Source: JACMLD01 sp044227095
GTDB lineage: Bacteria > Bacteroidota > Bacteroidia > Chitinophagales > Chitinophagaceae
Length of the DNA stretch: 64,000 nucleotides
Reading direction: 5' to 3'
Assembly (NCBI GenBank): GCA_044227095.1
Contig: JBGAFV010000001.1
Location: 2,170,001 to 2,234,000, forward strand
Of this stretch, positions 53,743-63,069 are shown in pieces. The stretch's first letter is position 1. Each line of letters starts with the position of its first letter. The translations under genes and the position numbers were made by a program. The notes beneath the pieces are model-generated. The model did not search any database and had not been told where the DNA came from. It saw only the letters and a program-made list of their open reading frames with translations.

Positions 53743-54204
53743 ATGCCAAACACATTTAGTCAGATTCATGTACAATTTGTATTTGCAGTAAAATACCGTG
53801 CGGCGTTAATCAAGAAAGAATGGAGTGGTGAACTGCATAAATACATTACCAGTATAATTCAGTCAGACGAACATAAGATGCTGCAAATAAACAGCATGCC
53901 AGATCATATTCATATATTGATTGGCCTACGACCGGCACAATCAATTTCTTCGCTTGTAAAGCATATTAAAACAGAAAGTACAAAATGGATAAACAATAGA
54001 AAATTTTTCGCTTCATCTTTTGCCTGGCAGGAAGGTTACGGAGCATTTTCTTATTCGCAAAGTCAGGTGCCAGAAGTTATAAGGTATATTCAGAACCAGG
54101 AAGCCCATCATAAAAAACAAACATTTTTAGATGAGTATCGTCGCTTTCTGACAGCATTTGAAATTGAATATGAAGAACAATACCTTTTTAAAGAGCCTGA
54201 ATAG
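53743..54204 (+). CDS. RAYT: REP-associated Y1 (IS200/IS605-type) transposase
   Basis: A 153-residue single-domain Y1 transposase from the ATG at 53743. The HUH metal motif is H55-I-H57 in MPDHIHILI, and the catalytic tyrosine is Y115 in VIRYIQNQEAHHKK. The size, the lack of IS ends and accessory orfB, and the flanking REP-like array fit a domesticated RAYT rather than an active insertion sequence. It should nick and rejoin single-stranded hairpins of the array. Its HUH and Tyr residues are intact, so activity is plausible. Confidence 0.9.
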   Translation: MPNTFSQIHVQFVFAVKYRAALIKKEWSGELHKYITSIIQSDEHKMLQINSMPDHIHILIGLRPAQSISSLVKHIKTESTKWINNRKFFASSFAWQEGYGAFSYSQSQVPEVIRYIQNQEAHHKKQTFLDEYRRFLTAFEIEYEEQYLFKEPE

Positions 54205-54329
54205 ATTGCATTACTCGCATTAACTGCCATTTCTCATCATTATACACCATAGGTAAAACAAATTGAGTTTCCCTTATTTTTTGCAAGAGCTAGTGGAAAG
54301 GATTTTTTATCTTACAGAAAAATCAGCGT

Positions 54330-54863
54330 ATGAAAAATTTGCTAATTGCTTTATTGCTGTCTATTCCTGCATTTTCTTTCGCACAAACAAAACCCGCGGC
54401 TTCCGTAAAATCTGTTTTACTTGAACAATTAAAAACAACTCACGATAAAAAGGAATGGTTTGTTCCTGTAAATATTGCAGTAGAAGGCCTTACAGCAGAA
54501 CAGGCTATGTGGAAAGACAGCAGCGGCAACCATTCTGTGGGGCAATTGGTAAACCACTTATATTTTTGGAATGCACGTGAACTGGCAAAATTTAAAGGAG
54601 AAAAACCCGGTGAATTCAGCGGAAACAACGAAGAAACTTTTGCCAATAAACTTGATAAAGAAAGCTGGCCGGCATTAGTGAAGAAACTGAACGATGTGCT
54701 AACACAAATGGAAAAGCTGATTAGCGAATCAAGTGATGAAAAGTTGAAAACTTTTTACGAAGACATCGCAAACATCAGTACACATAATGCTTATCATACA
54801 GGACAGATTATTTTTGTAAGAAAATTACAAGGCTCCTGGAATCCTGATAAAGGTGTGAAATAA
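54330..54863 (+). CDS. Exported DinB-like four-helix protein
   Basis: A 177-residue protein with a signal peptide (residues 1-19, ending FSFAQ) and a DinB/YfiT-type metal-binding four-helix bundle. The three metal histidines are H76 in LVNHLYFW, H152 and H156 in ISTHNAYHTGQI. Members bind divalent metals and include thiol transferases, but many are uncharacterised. The convergent hydrolase gene starts 7 bp after its stop. Confidence 0.92.
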   Translation: MKNLLIALLLSIPAFSFAQTKPAASVKSVLLEQLKTTHDKKEWFVPVNIAVEGLTAEQAMWKDSSGNHSVGQLVNHLYFWNARELAKFKGEKPGEFSGNNEETFANKLDKESWPALVKKLNDVLTQMEKLISESSDEKLKTFYEDIANISTHNAYHTGQIIFVRKLQGSWNPDKGVK

Positions 54864-54870
54864 AGATTGA

Positions 54871-56451
54871 TTATTTACGCACCAGCGTTCCTGTTAGTTT
54901 TACTCTTTTCTCTGTATCTGTTTTAGAATTTTCTGATACGCTGTTCATAAAAGAGAGGGTTAGCCTGTCTGTAAAAGAACAGGTAATGGTATCGCCATGC
55001 ATTGCTTCTACAAAACGAGCAGTTAATTGCAGCGTGGTGTAACCGGTCTGCGGTAAAATCCATGTTGCTGTGCCGGCAATTTTAGAAGGCAAATGCAAAC
55101 GTCCCGGAACTGCAAATGGATAAAAAATGGTTTCTTTGTTTACCAGCCAGTTTTCCCAGCCAAAAGAAATAACGTTTGTGCCTTTGTCGGTAGTTATAGA
55201 CCAGTGGCATGCATCTTTTGAGTAGGTAAAACTTGTTTCAATTAACCCAAAATCATTTGCATCAAATTTAAATTTTGATGTGTTAGCCAGAGAGAAATCG
55301 CCAATAAGTTTGCCTTTTGGAACAGGTAGTGTCAGGCCTTTTAGGTCGTTCTTCAGTGCAGCAGATTCAATTTTATCTTCCGGCAGCGGATTTGCGTTGA
55401 AAGCAGGTAAAAGGTTGTCCCATACAGTTGTCATAGATTGTTGCATATTCCAGCTTTCACTGGTTATTGCCAGTACTGCATCATGCTGCGGCATCACCAT
55501 ACAAAATTGTCCAAACGCTCCATCGCCCCTGTAAAAACCAGGTTTGCAACGCCAGAACTGGTATCCATAGCCCTGGGCCCAATCGCCAGTTCCTTCCTGC
55601 GATTTTGTTTGGTAACTCGTAGCATCATTTACCCATTGTTCAGACAAAATTTCTTTGCCTTTCCATTTTCCTTTTTGGAGGTAAAGCTGCCCAAACTTTG
55701 CAATGTCTTCCGTTTTTACACGTAAGCCATAACCAGCAGTATTCAATCCCTGCGGAGATAATTCCCAATCATAGCCTTTAATATCAAGCTGCTCAAACAA
55801 ACGCGGTGTTAAAAACGCTTCAAGTGTTTGCCCGGTTATTTTATATACAATGGCGCCAAGCATATAAGTAGCACCGGTATTGTAAAGGAAATGTGACCCT
55901 GGCTCAAATTGTACAGGTTGGGCTAAAAAAGTTTTTGTCCAAGCATTGGTTGATGCCCTCAGCTTAGGCATGGTGTCTTCCCCATGTCCTGTGTTCATAG
56001 TAAGCAGGTGCTTTACTTTCATTTGCTGCAGGTGTTCATCCATTGTGTCGGGGAGATCATCAGGAAAAAAAGCAATTACTTTATCTTCTATGCTAAGCTT
56101 TCCGTCTTTAACCAGCAAACCAATAGCAGTGCTGGTAAAACTTTTTGATAAAGAATACAAAGTATGTTTGAATTCAGGCGCAAATGGTTTCCACCAGCCT
56201 TCTGCAATTACATTTCCATGCCTAAGCAGCATAAAGCTGTGCCAGCCAATACCCGATGCGTTGGCAGCAGCAATAAACTGGCGAATTTGTTTTGAAGAAA
56301 CGCCCTGCGATTCAGGACTTAAACGTGGTAACGGCGGTATATAACCGGTATTGACAAATAAATTGTTTACAGGGCTTAATGCGGGTAATAAGCCGATACC
56401 AAGTGTGCTAATGCCGGTGGTTTTGATAAAGTGTCGCCTGCTATTGCTCAT
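54871..56451 (-). CDS. Tat-exported serine beta-lactamase-like hydrolase (class C/esterase family)
   Basis: A 526-residue protein from the ATG at 56451, whose start SNSRRHFIKTTG carries a twin-arginine signal. Catalytic motifs of the beta-lactamase/EstB family are visible: S-x-x-K in LYSLSKSFTSTA and a Y-N-T block, FLYNTGATYMLG. The last 150 residues form an added beta domain. It probably cleaves an ester or amide in the periplasm; the substrate is unknown. A longer frame starting at 56541 would precede the Tat motif and is less likely. Confidence 0.9.
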   Translation of the reverse strand: MSNSRRHFIKTTGISTLGIGLLPALSPVNNLFVNTGYIPPLPRLSPESQGVSSKQIRQFIAAANASGIGWHSFMLLRHGNVIAEGWWKPFAPEFKHTLYSLSKSFTSTAIGLLVKDGKLSIEDKVIAFFPDDLPDTMDEHLQQMKVKHLLTMNTGHGEDTMPKLRASTNAWTKTFLAQPVQFEPGSHFLYNTGATYMLGAIVYKITGQTLEAFLTPRLFEQLDIKGYDWELSPQGLNTAGYGLRVKTEDIAKFGQLYLQKGKWKGKEILSEQWVNDATSYQTKSQEGTGDWAQGYGYQFWRCKPGFYRGDGAFGQFCMVMPQHDAVLAITSESWNMQQSMTTVWDNLLPAFNANPLPEDKIESAALKNDLKGLTLPVPKGKLIGDFSLANTSKFKFDANDFGLIETSFTYSKDACHWSITTDKGTNVISFGWENWLVNKETIFYPFAVPGRLHLPSKIAGTATWILPQTGYTTLQLTARFVEAMHGDTITCSFTDRLTLSFMNSVSENSKTDTEKRVKLTGTLVRK

Positions 56452-56607
56452 ACAAAATAGATTGGAAATGGATGGGTTACTAAATGTAGTCAATTTATTA
56501 ATGCTTACCCTAAATATAGCCCTCTGCGAAAGCAACCTCAATAAGGAAATTGTAGTACCTTAATAGTGGTTAGTATTAAAAGCGATTGTAAAAAACATCA
56601 ACCCTCT

Positions 56608-57294
56608 ATGCAACTTCGATTCATGTTTGTCATGTGCATCTTTTTGTCATCCGCCTGCATTGCACATGCACAGGTAACACCTCCCGAAGTAAGAATGATT
56701 TTACCAGAGAAAGGTATTTACCGGTTTTCTTCTTTTACAGAAGGCTCAGTCATTTTCCGAAATGGTATTATTACTTCAGCCAAACTCAATTATAATGTTT
56801 CACTTGATGAAATGCATTTTATTACCGATCGTGGAGATACACTTTCTATAGCAGAACCAACATCAGTTAGTTTTATAAATCTTGATGGAAGCCGGTTTTA
56901 CTACGACAAGGGCTACCTGCAAACTATTGATACCGCTGATGTTAATGGCATTCGGCTTGCATTTAAACAAATACTTGTGGCGCAACAGCAAAGAAAGGTA
57001 GGGGCCTATGATATGGCAACGCCACATGAAGGGATTAGAAATTACAGTTTCTTTACAGGGAATGGACAAAAATATAATCTTGGAAGCGATGATAAAATTA
57101 TGGTTACCTCAAGAGAGTTTTATTTTTTTGGCGATAAGTTCGGTCATTTTGAAAAAGCCAGTAAGGAGTATATACTTGTACATTTTCCAAATAACCATCC
57201 AGAACTCAAAGAATTTATTAAAACCAATCACATCAACTTTAATGTATTGAAAGACCTGGAAAAACTGATGCAGTTTTGCAGGGGTTTAAAATAA
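56608..57294 (+). CDS. Secreted protein, paralogue of the next gene (unknown family)
   Basis: A 228-residue exported protein from the ATG at 56608; an upstream GTG at 56566 is less likely. The signal peptide ends near CIAHAQ. Shared with the next gene are LNYNVSLDEMHFITDRGDTLSIAEP, a REFYFFGDKFGHF block, and an N-terminal R-F-x-x-F-x-x-G pattern. No domain recognised. The two genes are 12 bp apart and surely form one unit. Confidence 0.82.
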   Translation: MQLRFMFVMCIFLSSACIAHAQVTPPEVRMILPEKGIYRFSSFTEGSVIFRNGIITSAKLNYNVSLDEMHFITDRGDTLSIAEPTSVSFINLDGSRFYYDKGYLQTIDTADVNGIRLAFKQILVAQQQRKVGAYDMATPHEGIRNYSFFTGNGQKYNLGSDDKIMVTSREFYFFGDKFGHFEKASKEYILVHFPNNHPELKEFIKTNHINFNVLKDLEKLMQFCRGLK

Positions 57295-57306
57295 AAATTT
57301 CTTTGT

Positions 57307-57954
57307 ATGCGCTTGCCCTTATCCGCTATTATTCTTGTTTTAATCTTTAATGGTTCTTTATTTGCACAAGGCTCCGGCAATAGTTCTACAAAACTAAAAC
57401 ATGGTGAAATTGCTCCCTACCGGTTTCCTGACTTTTCTATTGGTTTGGTTTTTCTGGGCAATAAGGACACTGTTCCTGCAAACCTTAATTATAATGTTAT
57501 CAGGAACGAAATGCAATTTATTAACGAACATGGCGATACGCTTAAGTTGGCAGAGCCACTTGCTGTTACCAAAGTAACCATTAACGAAAAAGATTTTTTT
57601 TATAGCAAGGAAAAATGGGTACAGAAAATTGAAACCAGGGGTGGTATAATGCTTGGTTACTGGACAAGTGTGCTTGTAGATTTGAAAATTACTGATCCTT
57701 ATGTTGGTAGTTATAATCAGAACGCAGAAAGGGTATCTGTTGAAGACAAGGCAAAATTCATTGTCTACTCAAGAAGCTTCTATTTTTTTGGTGATAGCTA
57801 TGGTAATTTTATAAGCGCAACAAAGAAAAACCTGCTTGCGTATTTAGAAAAACAAGCACCGCTTATAAAAAGGTATTTAGATACACATCCTGCAGACTTT
57901 CAGAAATTAGAAGATATACAGCGAGTGCTGGGTTTTTGTGACACACTCAATTAA
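57307..57954 (+). CDS. Secreted protein, paralogue of the previous gene (unknown family)
   Basis: A 215-residue exported protein with a signal peptide ending LFAQG. It repeats the core of its neighbour: ANLNYNVIRNEMQFINEHGDTLKLAEP and SRSFYFFGDSYGNF. The two are clear tandem duplicates that have diverged widely. No function assigned. A terminator follows at 57975-58000. Confidence 0.85.
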   Translation: MRLPLSAIILVLIFNGSLFAQGSGNSSTKLKHGEIAPYRFPDFSIGLVFLGNKDTVPANLNYNVIRNEMQFINEHGDTLKLAEPLAVTKVTINEKDFFYSKEKWVQKIETRGGIMLGYWTSVLVDLKITDPYVGSYNQNAERVSVEDKAKFIVYSRSFYFFGDSYGNFISATKKNLLAYLEKQAPLIKRYLDTHPADFQKLEDIQRVLGFCDTLN

Positions 57955-57974
57955 TGTAATAGCTGTAAATAAAA

Positions 57975-58000
57975 AAAGCACTCACTTTGGTGAATGCTTT
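57975..58000. terminator. Terminator between the paralogue pair and secA
   Basis: AAAGCACTCAC (57975-57985) / GTGAATGCTTT (57990-58000), one mismatch, 4-nt loop, A/T-rich on both sides; serves convergent genes. Confidence 0.75.
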
Positions 58001-58056
58001 GAATTTATTTATTCCTGCCCTGACTATCGACTACAGACTAAAGACTCCCGACTAAC

Positions 58057-61000
58057 CTAAGCGTCTTTACCATGACAGTTCTTATACTTCTTACCGCTTC
58101 CGCAAGGACAAGGATCATTTCGTCCAACCTTAGGCCCAACTTTTACGGGCTCCTGTTTTACGCCTGCTCCAGAAGGATCGTAATAATCTTTTTCGTTTGC
58201 ACCATAATCTTCGCCCGCTGCATCTATTGCTTCCTTGTTGGCAGAAAGACGGCTCATATCGGTCTTCTGTTCACGTCCTTCTTTTATTGAAGCATTGTTG
58301 TTTTCATTAGGAATAGCGCAATGAGAAAGGAAGCTAACAATGTCTTTGTTTACTTCACTATCCATCTGTCGGAATACATCAAACGCTTCCACCTTATAAA
58401 TTACAAGCGGATCTTTCTGTTCAAGGTAAGCGGTTTGTACACTTTGTTTCAGATCGTCCATTCTGCGCAGGTGTTCTTTCCATGCATCATCAATAATAAC
58501 AAGTGTAATTGTTTTTTCCAGTGCAGTTACCAGTTCTTTTCCTTCGCTGCCCAGTGTTTTTTGCATGTTTGCAAGCACCTGTATGCCTTTACGGCCATCG
58601 CTAAACGGCACTACAACATTTTCTATATGGTTACCCTGCGTGGTTTTAATATTCTTAAATACCGGAACAGCATGTTTCGCCAGTTCCGCCATTTTTACTT
58701 CGTAGTTCTTAATAGCTTCCTGGTATAATTTTTCAGAAATATCATTGGCATTTCCTTTCTCCAATTCTTCTTTTGTAATAGAAGTATCCATACCAAAGTT
58801 TACAATAACAGCCAGTTTAAAGCCTTCAAAATCTTCCTGCTCGCGGAAAGAATTTACCAGGCCTTCTGCTACTGTATAGAAAGCATTATCAAGATCAAGC
58901 GCAAGTCTTTCTCCAAACAATGCGTGGTTGCGTTTTTCGTAAACAACCTTGCGTTGTTTGTTCATTACATCATCATACTCCAGCAGGCGTTTGCGTATAC
59001 CAAAATTGTTTTCTTCTACTTTCTTTTGTGCACGTTCAATAGATTTGGTAATCATGCTGTGCTGTATCACTTCACCTTCTTTATAACCAAACCTGTCCAT
59101 TAAACCTGCTATACGTTCACTACCAAACAAGCGCATGAGTTCATCTTCAAGAGAAACATAAAACTGTGTGGTACCAGGGTCGCCCTGTCTTCCCGAACGT
59201 CCGCGCAACTGCCTGTCTACACGACGGCTTTCATGGCGTTCTGTACCAACAATGGCAAGTCCGCCAGCTTCTTTTACACCGGGCCCGAGTTTAATATCCG
59301 TACCACGACCGGCCATGTTTGTAGCAATGGTAATAGCACCTGCCAAACCAGCTTCTGCTACTACCTGTGCTTCACGGGCATGTTGTTTTGCGTTCAATAC
59401 ATTGTGCGGAATCTTTTTTCCGTTCAGCATTTTGCTCAACAATTCGCTCACCTCTACTGATGTTGTACCTACAAGTACAGGACGGCCAGCATTGCGCAAC
59501 CTTTCAATTTCATCTATAACAGCGCCATATTTTTCACGTTTGGTTTTATACACCAAATCCTGATTGTCTATACGCACTGCTGTAACATTGGTAGGGATTG
59601 TAACAACATCAAGTTTATAAATATCCCACAACTCTGCTGCTTCCGTTTCTGCAGTACCCGTCATACCCGCAAGCTTGTGGTACATACGGAAATAATTTTG
59701 CAGGGTGATGGTAGCATAAGTTTGTGTAGCCGCTTCAATCTTTACATTTTCTTTTGCTTCTATAGCCTGGTGCAAGCCATCGCTATAACGGCGACCGTCC
59801 ATTATACGACCAGTTTGTTCATCAACAATTTTTACCTGGCCATCTATTACTACATACTCCACATCTTTATCAAATAGCGTATAGGCCTTTAATAATTGTT
59901 GTACAGTGTGTATGCGGTCTGCTTTTATTGCATATTCATTAAGAATAGCTTCTTTCTTATGGAGTTTTTCATCTGCATCCATTAATACTTCTTTATCTAA
60001 CGCAGCAAGTTTGGATGATATATCGGGCAGTATAAAAAATTCGGGATCTTCTCCACTCTTAGTAATCATTGCCAGGCCTTTGTCAGTAAGATCTACCTGG
60101 TTGTTTTTTTCATCAATATTAAAATACAGTTCCTCATCTACTTTAGGCATTTCTTTTTGTTGATCTGCCAGGTAGTAGTTTTCTGTTTTTTGAAGTTTTA
60201 CTTTAATACCCGGTTCGCTGGTAAACTTAATTAATGCACTGCTTTTTGGTAAGCCACGCCATGCACGCATCAGCGCAAGTCCGCCATCTTTAGGGTCATC
60301 ATTGCCTTCGGCGAATTTCTTTTTTGCTTCAATTAAAAATTTATTGGTAACCTGTCTTTGTGCTTCAAACAATTGAGCAACGCGGGGTTTAAGTACATGG
60401 TATTGCTGATCGTCTCCTCTTGGCACTGGCCCGGAAATAATCAATGGTGTTCTTGCATCATCAATCAATACACTATCCACCTCATCTACCATTGCAAAAT
60501 GATGTTTGCGTTGCACCATTTCATCTGGCGTGTGCACCATATTATCGCGGAGGTAATCAAAACCAAATTCGTTGTTGGTGCCATAAGTTATATCTGCCTG
60601 ATAAGCTTTGCGGCGTTCTTCGCTATTGGGCTGGTGTTTGTCAATACAATCAACAGTAAGTCCAAGCCATTCAAAAATAGTTCCGTTCCATTCACTATCG
60701 CGGCGAGCAAGGTAATCGTTCACAGTAACTATATGCACACCTTCTCCTGCCAATGCATTTAAATAAGCGGGCAAAGTAGAAACAAGCGTTTTACCCTCAC
60801 CGGTAGCCATTTCGGCAATTTTACCAGAATGCAAAACCGTACCACCAATCAGCTGCACATTATAATGCAGCATGTTCCAGGTAACGGTTCCACCGGCTGC
60901 TGTCCAGCTATTTTTAAAAATTGATTTATCACCTTCAATGCGTACATAATCTTTTTTAACGCTCAGGTTTTTATCAAGCTCGGTTGCAGTAGAAACAATT

Positions 61001-61383
61001 TCTGTATTGTCTTTAAAACGATGGGCAGTTTCTTTTACAACAGCAAAAGCTTCGGGAAGGATCTCTTTTAAAATCTCTTCAATTTTTTTATCTCTTTCTT
61101 TTATTAGTTTGTCTATTTGCTGGTAAGCAGCATCGCGGTTTTGCATTTCGGCCACCGGCATTTCTTCTGCTTCTTTTTTCAGCTTAGCTATTTCTGCATC
61201 AATTTCTGTTAAATGATTTTTTATACGCTCTTTAAATTCTGCCGTTTTTGCACGGAGCTGATCGTTGGTAAGCGACTGATAAGAAGCATAAAATTCATTT
61301 ATCTTAACAACTACCGGTTCAATTAATTTTACGTCTTTCTCCGATTTGTTGCCTCCAAAAAGTTTTGAAATAAAACCCATCAT
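58057..61383 (-). CDS. secA: Preprotein translocase motor SecA
   Basis: A 1108-residue ATPase that drives Sec-dependent export with SecYEG. Visible motifs are Walker A MATGEGKTLVS, DEVDSVLIDDA, helicase motifs TNMAGRGTDIKLGPGV and RQLRGRSGRQGDPG, and the C-terminal zinc-binding end NDPCPCGSGKKYKNCHG (C-x-C-x8-C-H). An N-terminal insertion with a long helical stretch (residues about 40-110) and the overall length are typical of Bacteroidota SecA. Divergent from atpG; the 408-bp gap upstream holds the promoter of atpG and, probably, of secA. Confidence 0.98.
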   Translation of the reverse strand: MMGFISKLFGGNKSEKDVKLIEPVVVKINEFYASYQSLTNDQLRAKTAEFKERIKNHLTEIDAEIAKLKKEAEEMPVAEMQNRDAAYQQIDKLIKERDKKIEEILKEILPEAFAVVKETAHRFKDNTEIVSTATELDKNLSVKKDYVRIEGDKSIFKNSWTAAGGTVTWNMLHYNVQLIGGTVLHSGKIAEMATGEGKTLVSTLPAYLNALAGEGVHIVTVNDYLARRDSEWNGTIFEWLGLTVDCIDKHQPNSEERRKAYQADITYGTNNEFGFDYLRDNMVHTPDEMVQRKHHFAMVDEVDSVLIDDARTPLIISGPVPRGDDQQYHVLKPRVAQLFEAQRQVTNKFLIEAKKKFAEGNDDPKDGGLALMRAWRGLPKSSALIKFTSEPGIKVKLQKTENYYLADQQKEMPKVDEELYFNIDEKNNQVDLTDKGLAMITKSGEDPEFFILPDISSKLAALDKEVLMDADEKLHKKEAILNEYAIKADRIHTVQQLLKAYTLFDKDVEYVVIDGQVKIVDEQTGRIMDGRRYSDGLHQAIEAKENVKIEAATQTYATITLQNYFRMYHKLAGMTGTAETEAAELWDIYKLDVVTIPTNVTAVRIDNQDLVYKTKREKYGAVIDEIERLRNAGRPVLVGTTSVEVSELLSKMLNGKKIPHNVLNAKQHAREAQVVAEAGLAGAITIATNMAGRGTDIKLGPGVKEAGGLAIVGTERHESRRVDRQLRGRSGRQGDPGTTQFYVSLEDELMRLFGSERIAGLMDRFGYKEGEVIQHSMITKSIERAQKKVEENNFGIRKRLLEYDDVMNKQRKVVYEKRNHALFGERLALDLDNAFYTVAEGLVNSFREQEDFEGFKLAVIVNFGMDTSITKEELEKGNANDISEKLYQEAIKNYEVKMAELAKHAVPVFKNIKTTQGNHIENVVVPFSDGRKGIQVLANMQKTLGSEGKELVTALEKTITLVIIDDAWKEHLRRMDDLKQSVQTAYLEQKDPLVIYKVEAFDVFRQMDSEVNKDIVSFLSHCAIPNENNNASIKEGREQKTDMSRLSANKEAIDAAGEDYGANEKDYYDPSGAGVKQEPVKVGPKVGRNDPCPCGSGKKYKNCHGKDA

Positions 61384-61790
61384 AAATCACTGGTTAAAAA
61401 GGTTATGTAGATAACTGGACTTTTTCTTTGTCAAATATGGTGCAGAATACTTTCTGTAGCCAAATTGACAGAGTTTGCCCGTTTTTATCGGGGGCAGCAA
61501 AGGTAAGCAATCGGGCATTAGTAAAAAGCCGGTCTTTTGTGGTTTGCAGGAGATTATACTCTTAAGGAGGTTACCACATTTTAATAAGCTAACACCCGTT
61601 TATGTTTTACCCTTTCCCGCTGTTTCATCCTGTACATATAGTTGGGAAAATTCTGCTTGATTTTTACCTTCATTCCTATACCTTTGCGGCCTGAAAAGAG
61701 GTTGGTGCAACAGATTTGCTAATCAACCCCATCCGAACGGATGATCATCCGGGCGGGATTTCAACTAATAACTGATCAACTAATCAACCC
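61384..61790. other. Divergent secA/atpG upstream region with atpG leader
   Basis: 407 bp without a gene. It contains the atpG promoter (61657-61686) and a leader with a CATCCG-AA-CGGATG hairpin (61730-61743) and two direct copies of CTAATCAACCC, at 61719-61729 and 61780-61790, the second abutting the atpG start codon. No clear secA promoter was found. Confidence 0.6.
61657..61686 (+). promoter_or_regulatory. Promoter of atpG
   Basis: TTGA at 61657-61660 and TACCTTTG at 61679-61686, 19 bp after the TTG, an exact match to the Bacteroidota TTG-N19-TAnnTTTG promoter. Predicted start near 61693, giving a 5' leader of about 98 nt. Confidence 0.75.
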
Positions 61791-62675
61791 ATGAGTGGTG
61801 CATTAAAAGAGGTCCGCAATAGAATTAAATCGGTACAAAGTACCCAGCAGATTACTAAGGCCATGAAGATGGTAAGCGCAGCAAAATTGCGTCGTGCACA
61901 GGATGCCATCACCCAGATGCGCCCTTACGCAAGAAAACTGCAGGAAATGCTGAGCAATATTGTAAGCGACTCTGACAGTGCAGCAGGCGGTTCTTTATCC
62001 GCAGAAAGAACAGTTGAGAAAGTACTTTTTATTGTTATTACCAGCGACCGTGGTCTTGCCGGCGCCTATAACTCCAACGTAATAAAACTCACCCGCCAGA
62101 CTATTGCCGATAAATATGCTGCACAATTTGCAAAAGGCAATGTGCATATATGGAACATTGGCAAAAAAGGATACGAATTCTTTTTGAAAGGCAATTACCA
62201 CGCAGATGCTACTTATAAAGACATTTTTATAAACCTGAGTTTTGAAGGCGTACAGGCTTGTGCACAAGCAGCAGTAAAGGCATTTGAAAATAAAGAATTT
62301 GATGTAGTAGAACTTGTTTACAGCGAATTTAAAAATGCAGCTACCCAGCGTTTTGCGGTAGAGCGTTTTCTGCCAATACCCAAAGCACCTGCAGCTGCTG
62401 GTGATAAGAAAAAGAATGATTTCATTTTTGAACCTTCCAAAGAAGAAATTATTACTGAACTGATGCCTAAAATCCTGAACACGCAATTGTTTAAAGCAGT
62501 ACTTGATGCCAATGCTTCTGAGCATGGTGCACGTATGACGGCTATGGATAAAGCCAGCGAAAACGCCAATGAATTATTAAAGAGCCTGAAAATTTCTTAC
62601 AACCGTGCCCGCCAGGCAGCTATTACCACAGAGCTTACAGAAATTGTAAGTGGTGCCGCAGCATTGCAAGGATAG
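61791..62675 (+). CDS. atpG: F1 ATP synthase gamma subunit
   Basis: A 294-residue rotor subunit of the F1 sector. The N-terminal RIKSVQSTQQITKAMKM and SAAKLRRAQ, ITSDRGLAGAYN and the C-terminal helix ASENANELLKSLKISYNRARQAAITTELTEI are diagnostic. It is flanked by secA upstream and scpB downstream, so it is not in an atpHAGDC operon here; a promoter in front and a terminator behind make it a one-gene unit. The start is the ATG at 61791 with no Shine-Dalgarno sequence. Confidence 0.98.
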   Translation: MSGALKEVRNRIKSVQSTQQITKAMKMVSAAKLRRAQDAITQMRPYARKLQEMLSNIVSDSDSAAGGSLSAERTVEKVLFIVITSDRGLAGAYNSNVIKLTRQTIADKYAAQFAKGNVHIWNIGKKGYEFFLKGNYHADATYKDIFINLSFEGVQACAQAAVKAFENKEFDVVELVYSEFKNAATQRFAVERFLPIPKAPAAAGDKKKNDFIFEPSKEEIITELMPKILNTQLFKAVLDANASEHGARMTAMDKASENANELLKSLKISYNRARQAAITTELTEIVSGAAALQG

Positions 62676-62737
62676 AAGTAATGTGGAAATGTGGTGAATG
62701 TGAAAATAGACGAAAACAAATTGAATTAATTATAAAG

Positions 62738-62759
62738 CCCTTCTACGGAAGGGTTTTTT
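62738..62759 (+). terminator. Terminator of atpG
   Basis: CCCTTC (62738-62743) / GAAGGG (62748-62753) followed by TTTTTT. Confidence 0.9.
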
Positions 62760-63033
62760 GTTGGTGTTTTTTTTAAAAATGGATACACAAAGACGCAGGG
62801 CAATGTGCTATAAAATCAGAACTTGTTAACTGGACTCCAACATCGAAGATGCCGTGTATCGCCTTAAAAGCAATCCCCAATAAGCGCTTTTAATAAAACC
62901 GCATCATCTCCAATGTTCAACAAAAAATCGCCTGTGCTTCTGTGTGTCCCCGTGTCACCGTGGTTTAAAAAAATGTAGTGTAAGTTGTGGATAATTACCA
63001 CCCATAACCATTCACCCACACCATGCTTTAAGC
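62760..63033. other. Intergenic region with GTGTCCCCGTGTCACCGTGG-type sequence
   Basis: No gene. It holds a GGTGACACGG-like stretch (62938-62962, inverted) and an ACACAAAGACGCAGGGC word (62783-62799), both of the kind often scattered in Bacteroidota intergenic DNA. Confidence 0.45.
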
Positions 63034-63041
63034 TAGATTTG
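63034..63041 (+). promoter_or_regulatory. Candidate -7 element of scpB
   Basis: TAGATTTG matches TAnnTTTG exactly, 28 nt upstream of the ATG at 63070. No TTG is present at the right -33 distance, so the call is weak. Confidence 0.35.
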
Positions 63042-63069
63042 TTGCCTCACAAATAACTTTTTTTAGCGC

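Noticed and set aside
53743..54204. Complete IS200/IS605 insertion sequence
   Set aside because: No orfB, no element ends with target-adjacent hairpins on both sides, and a surrounding REP array instead.
59168..59563. Plus-strand open frame of 131 codons within secA
   Set aside because: Antisense to a conserved helicase region of secA with no family features of its own.
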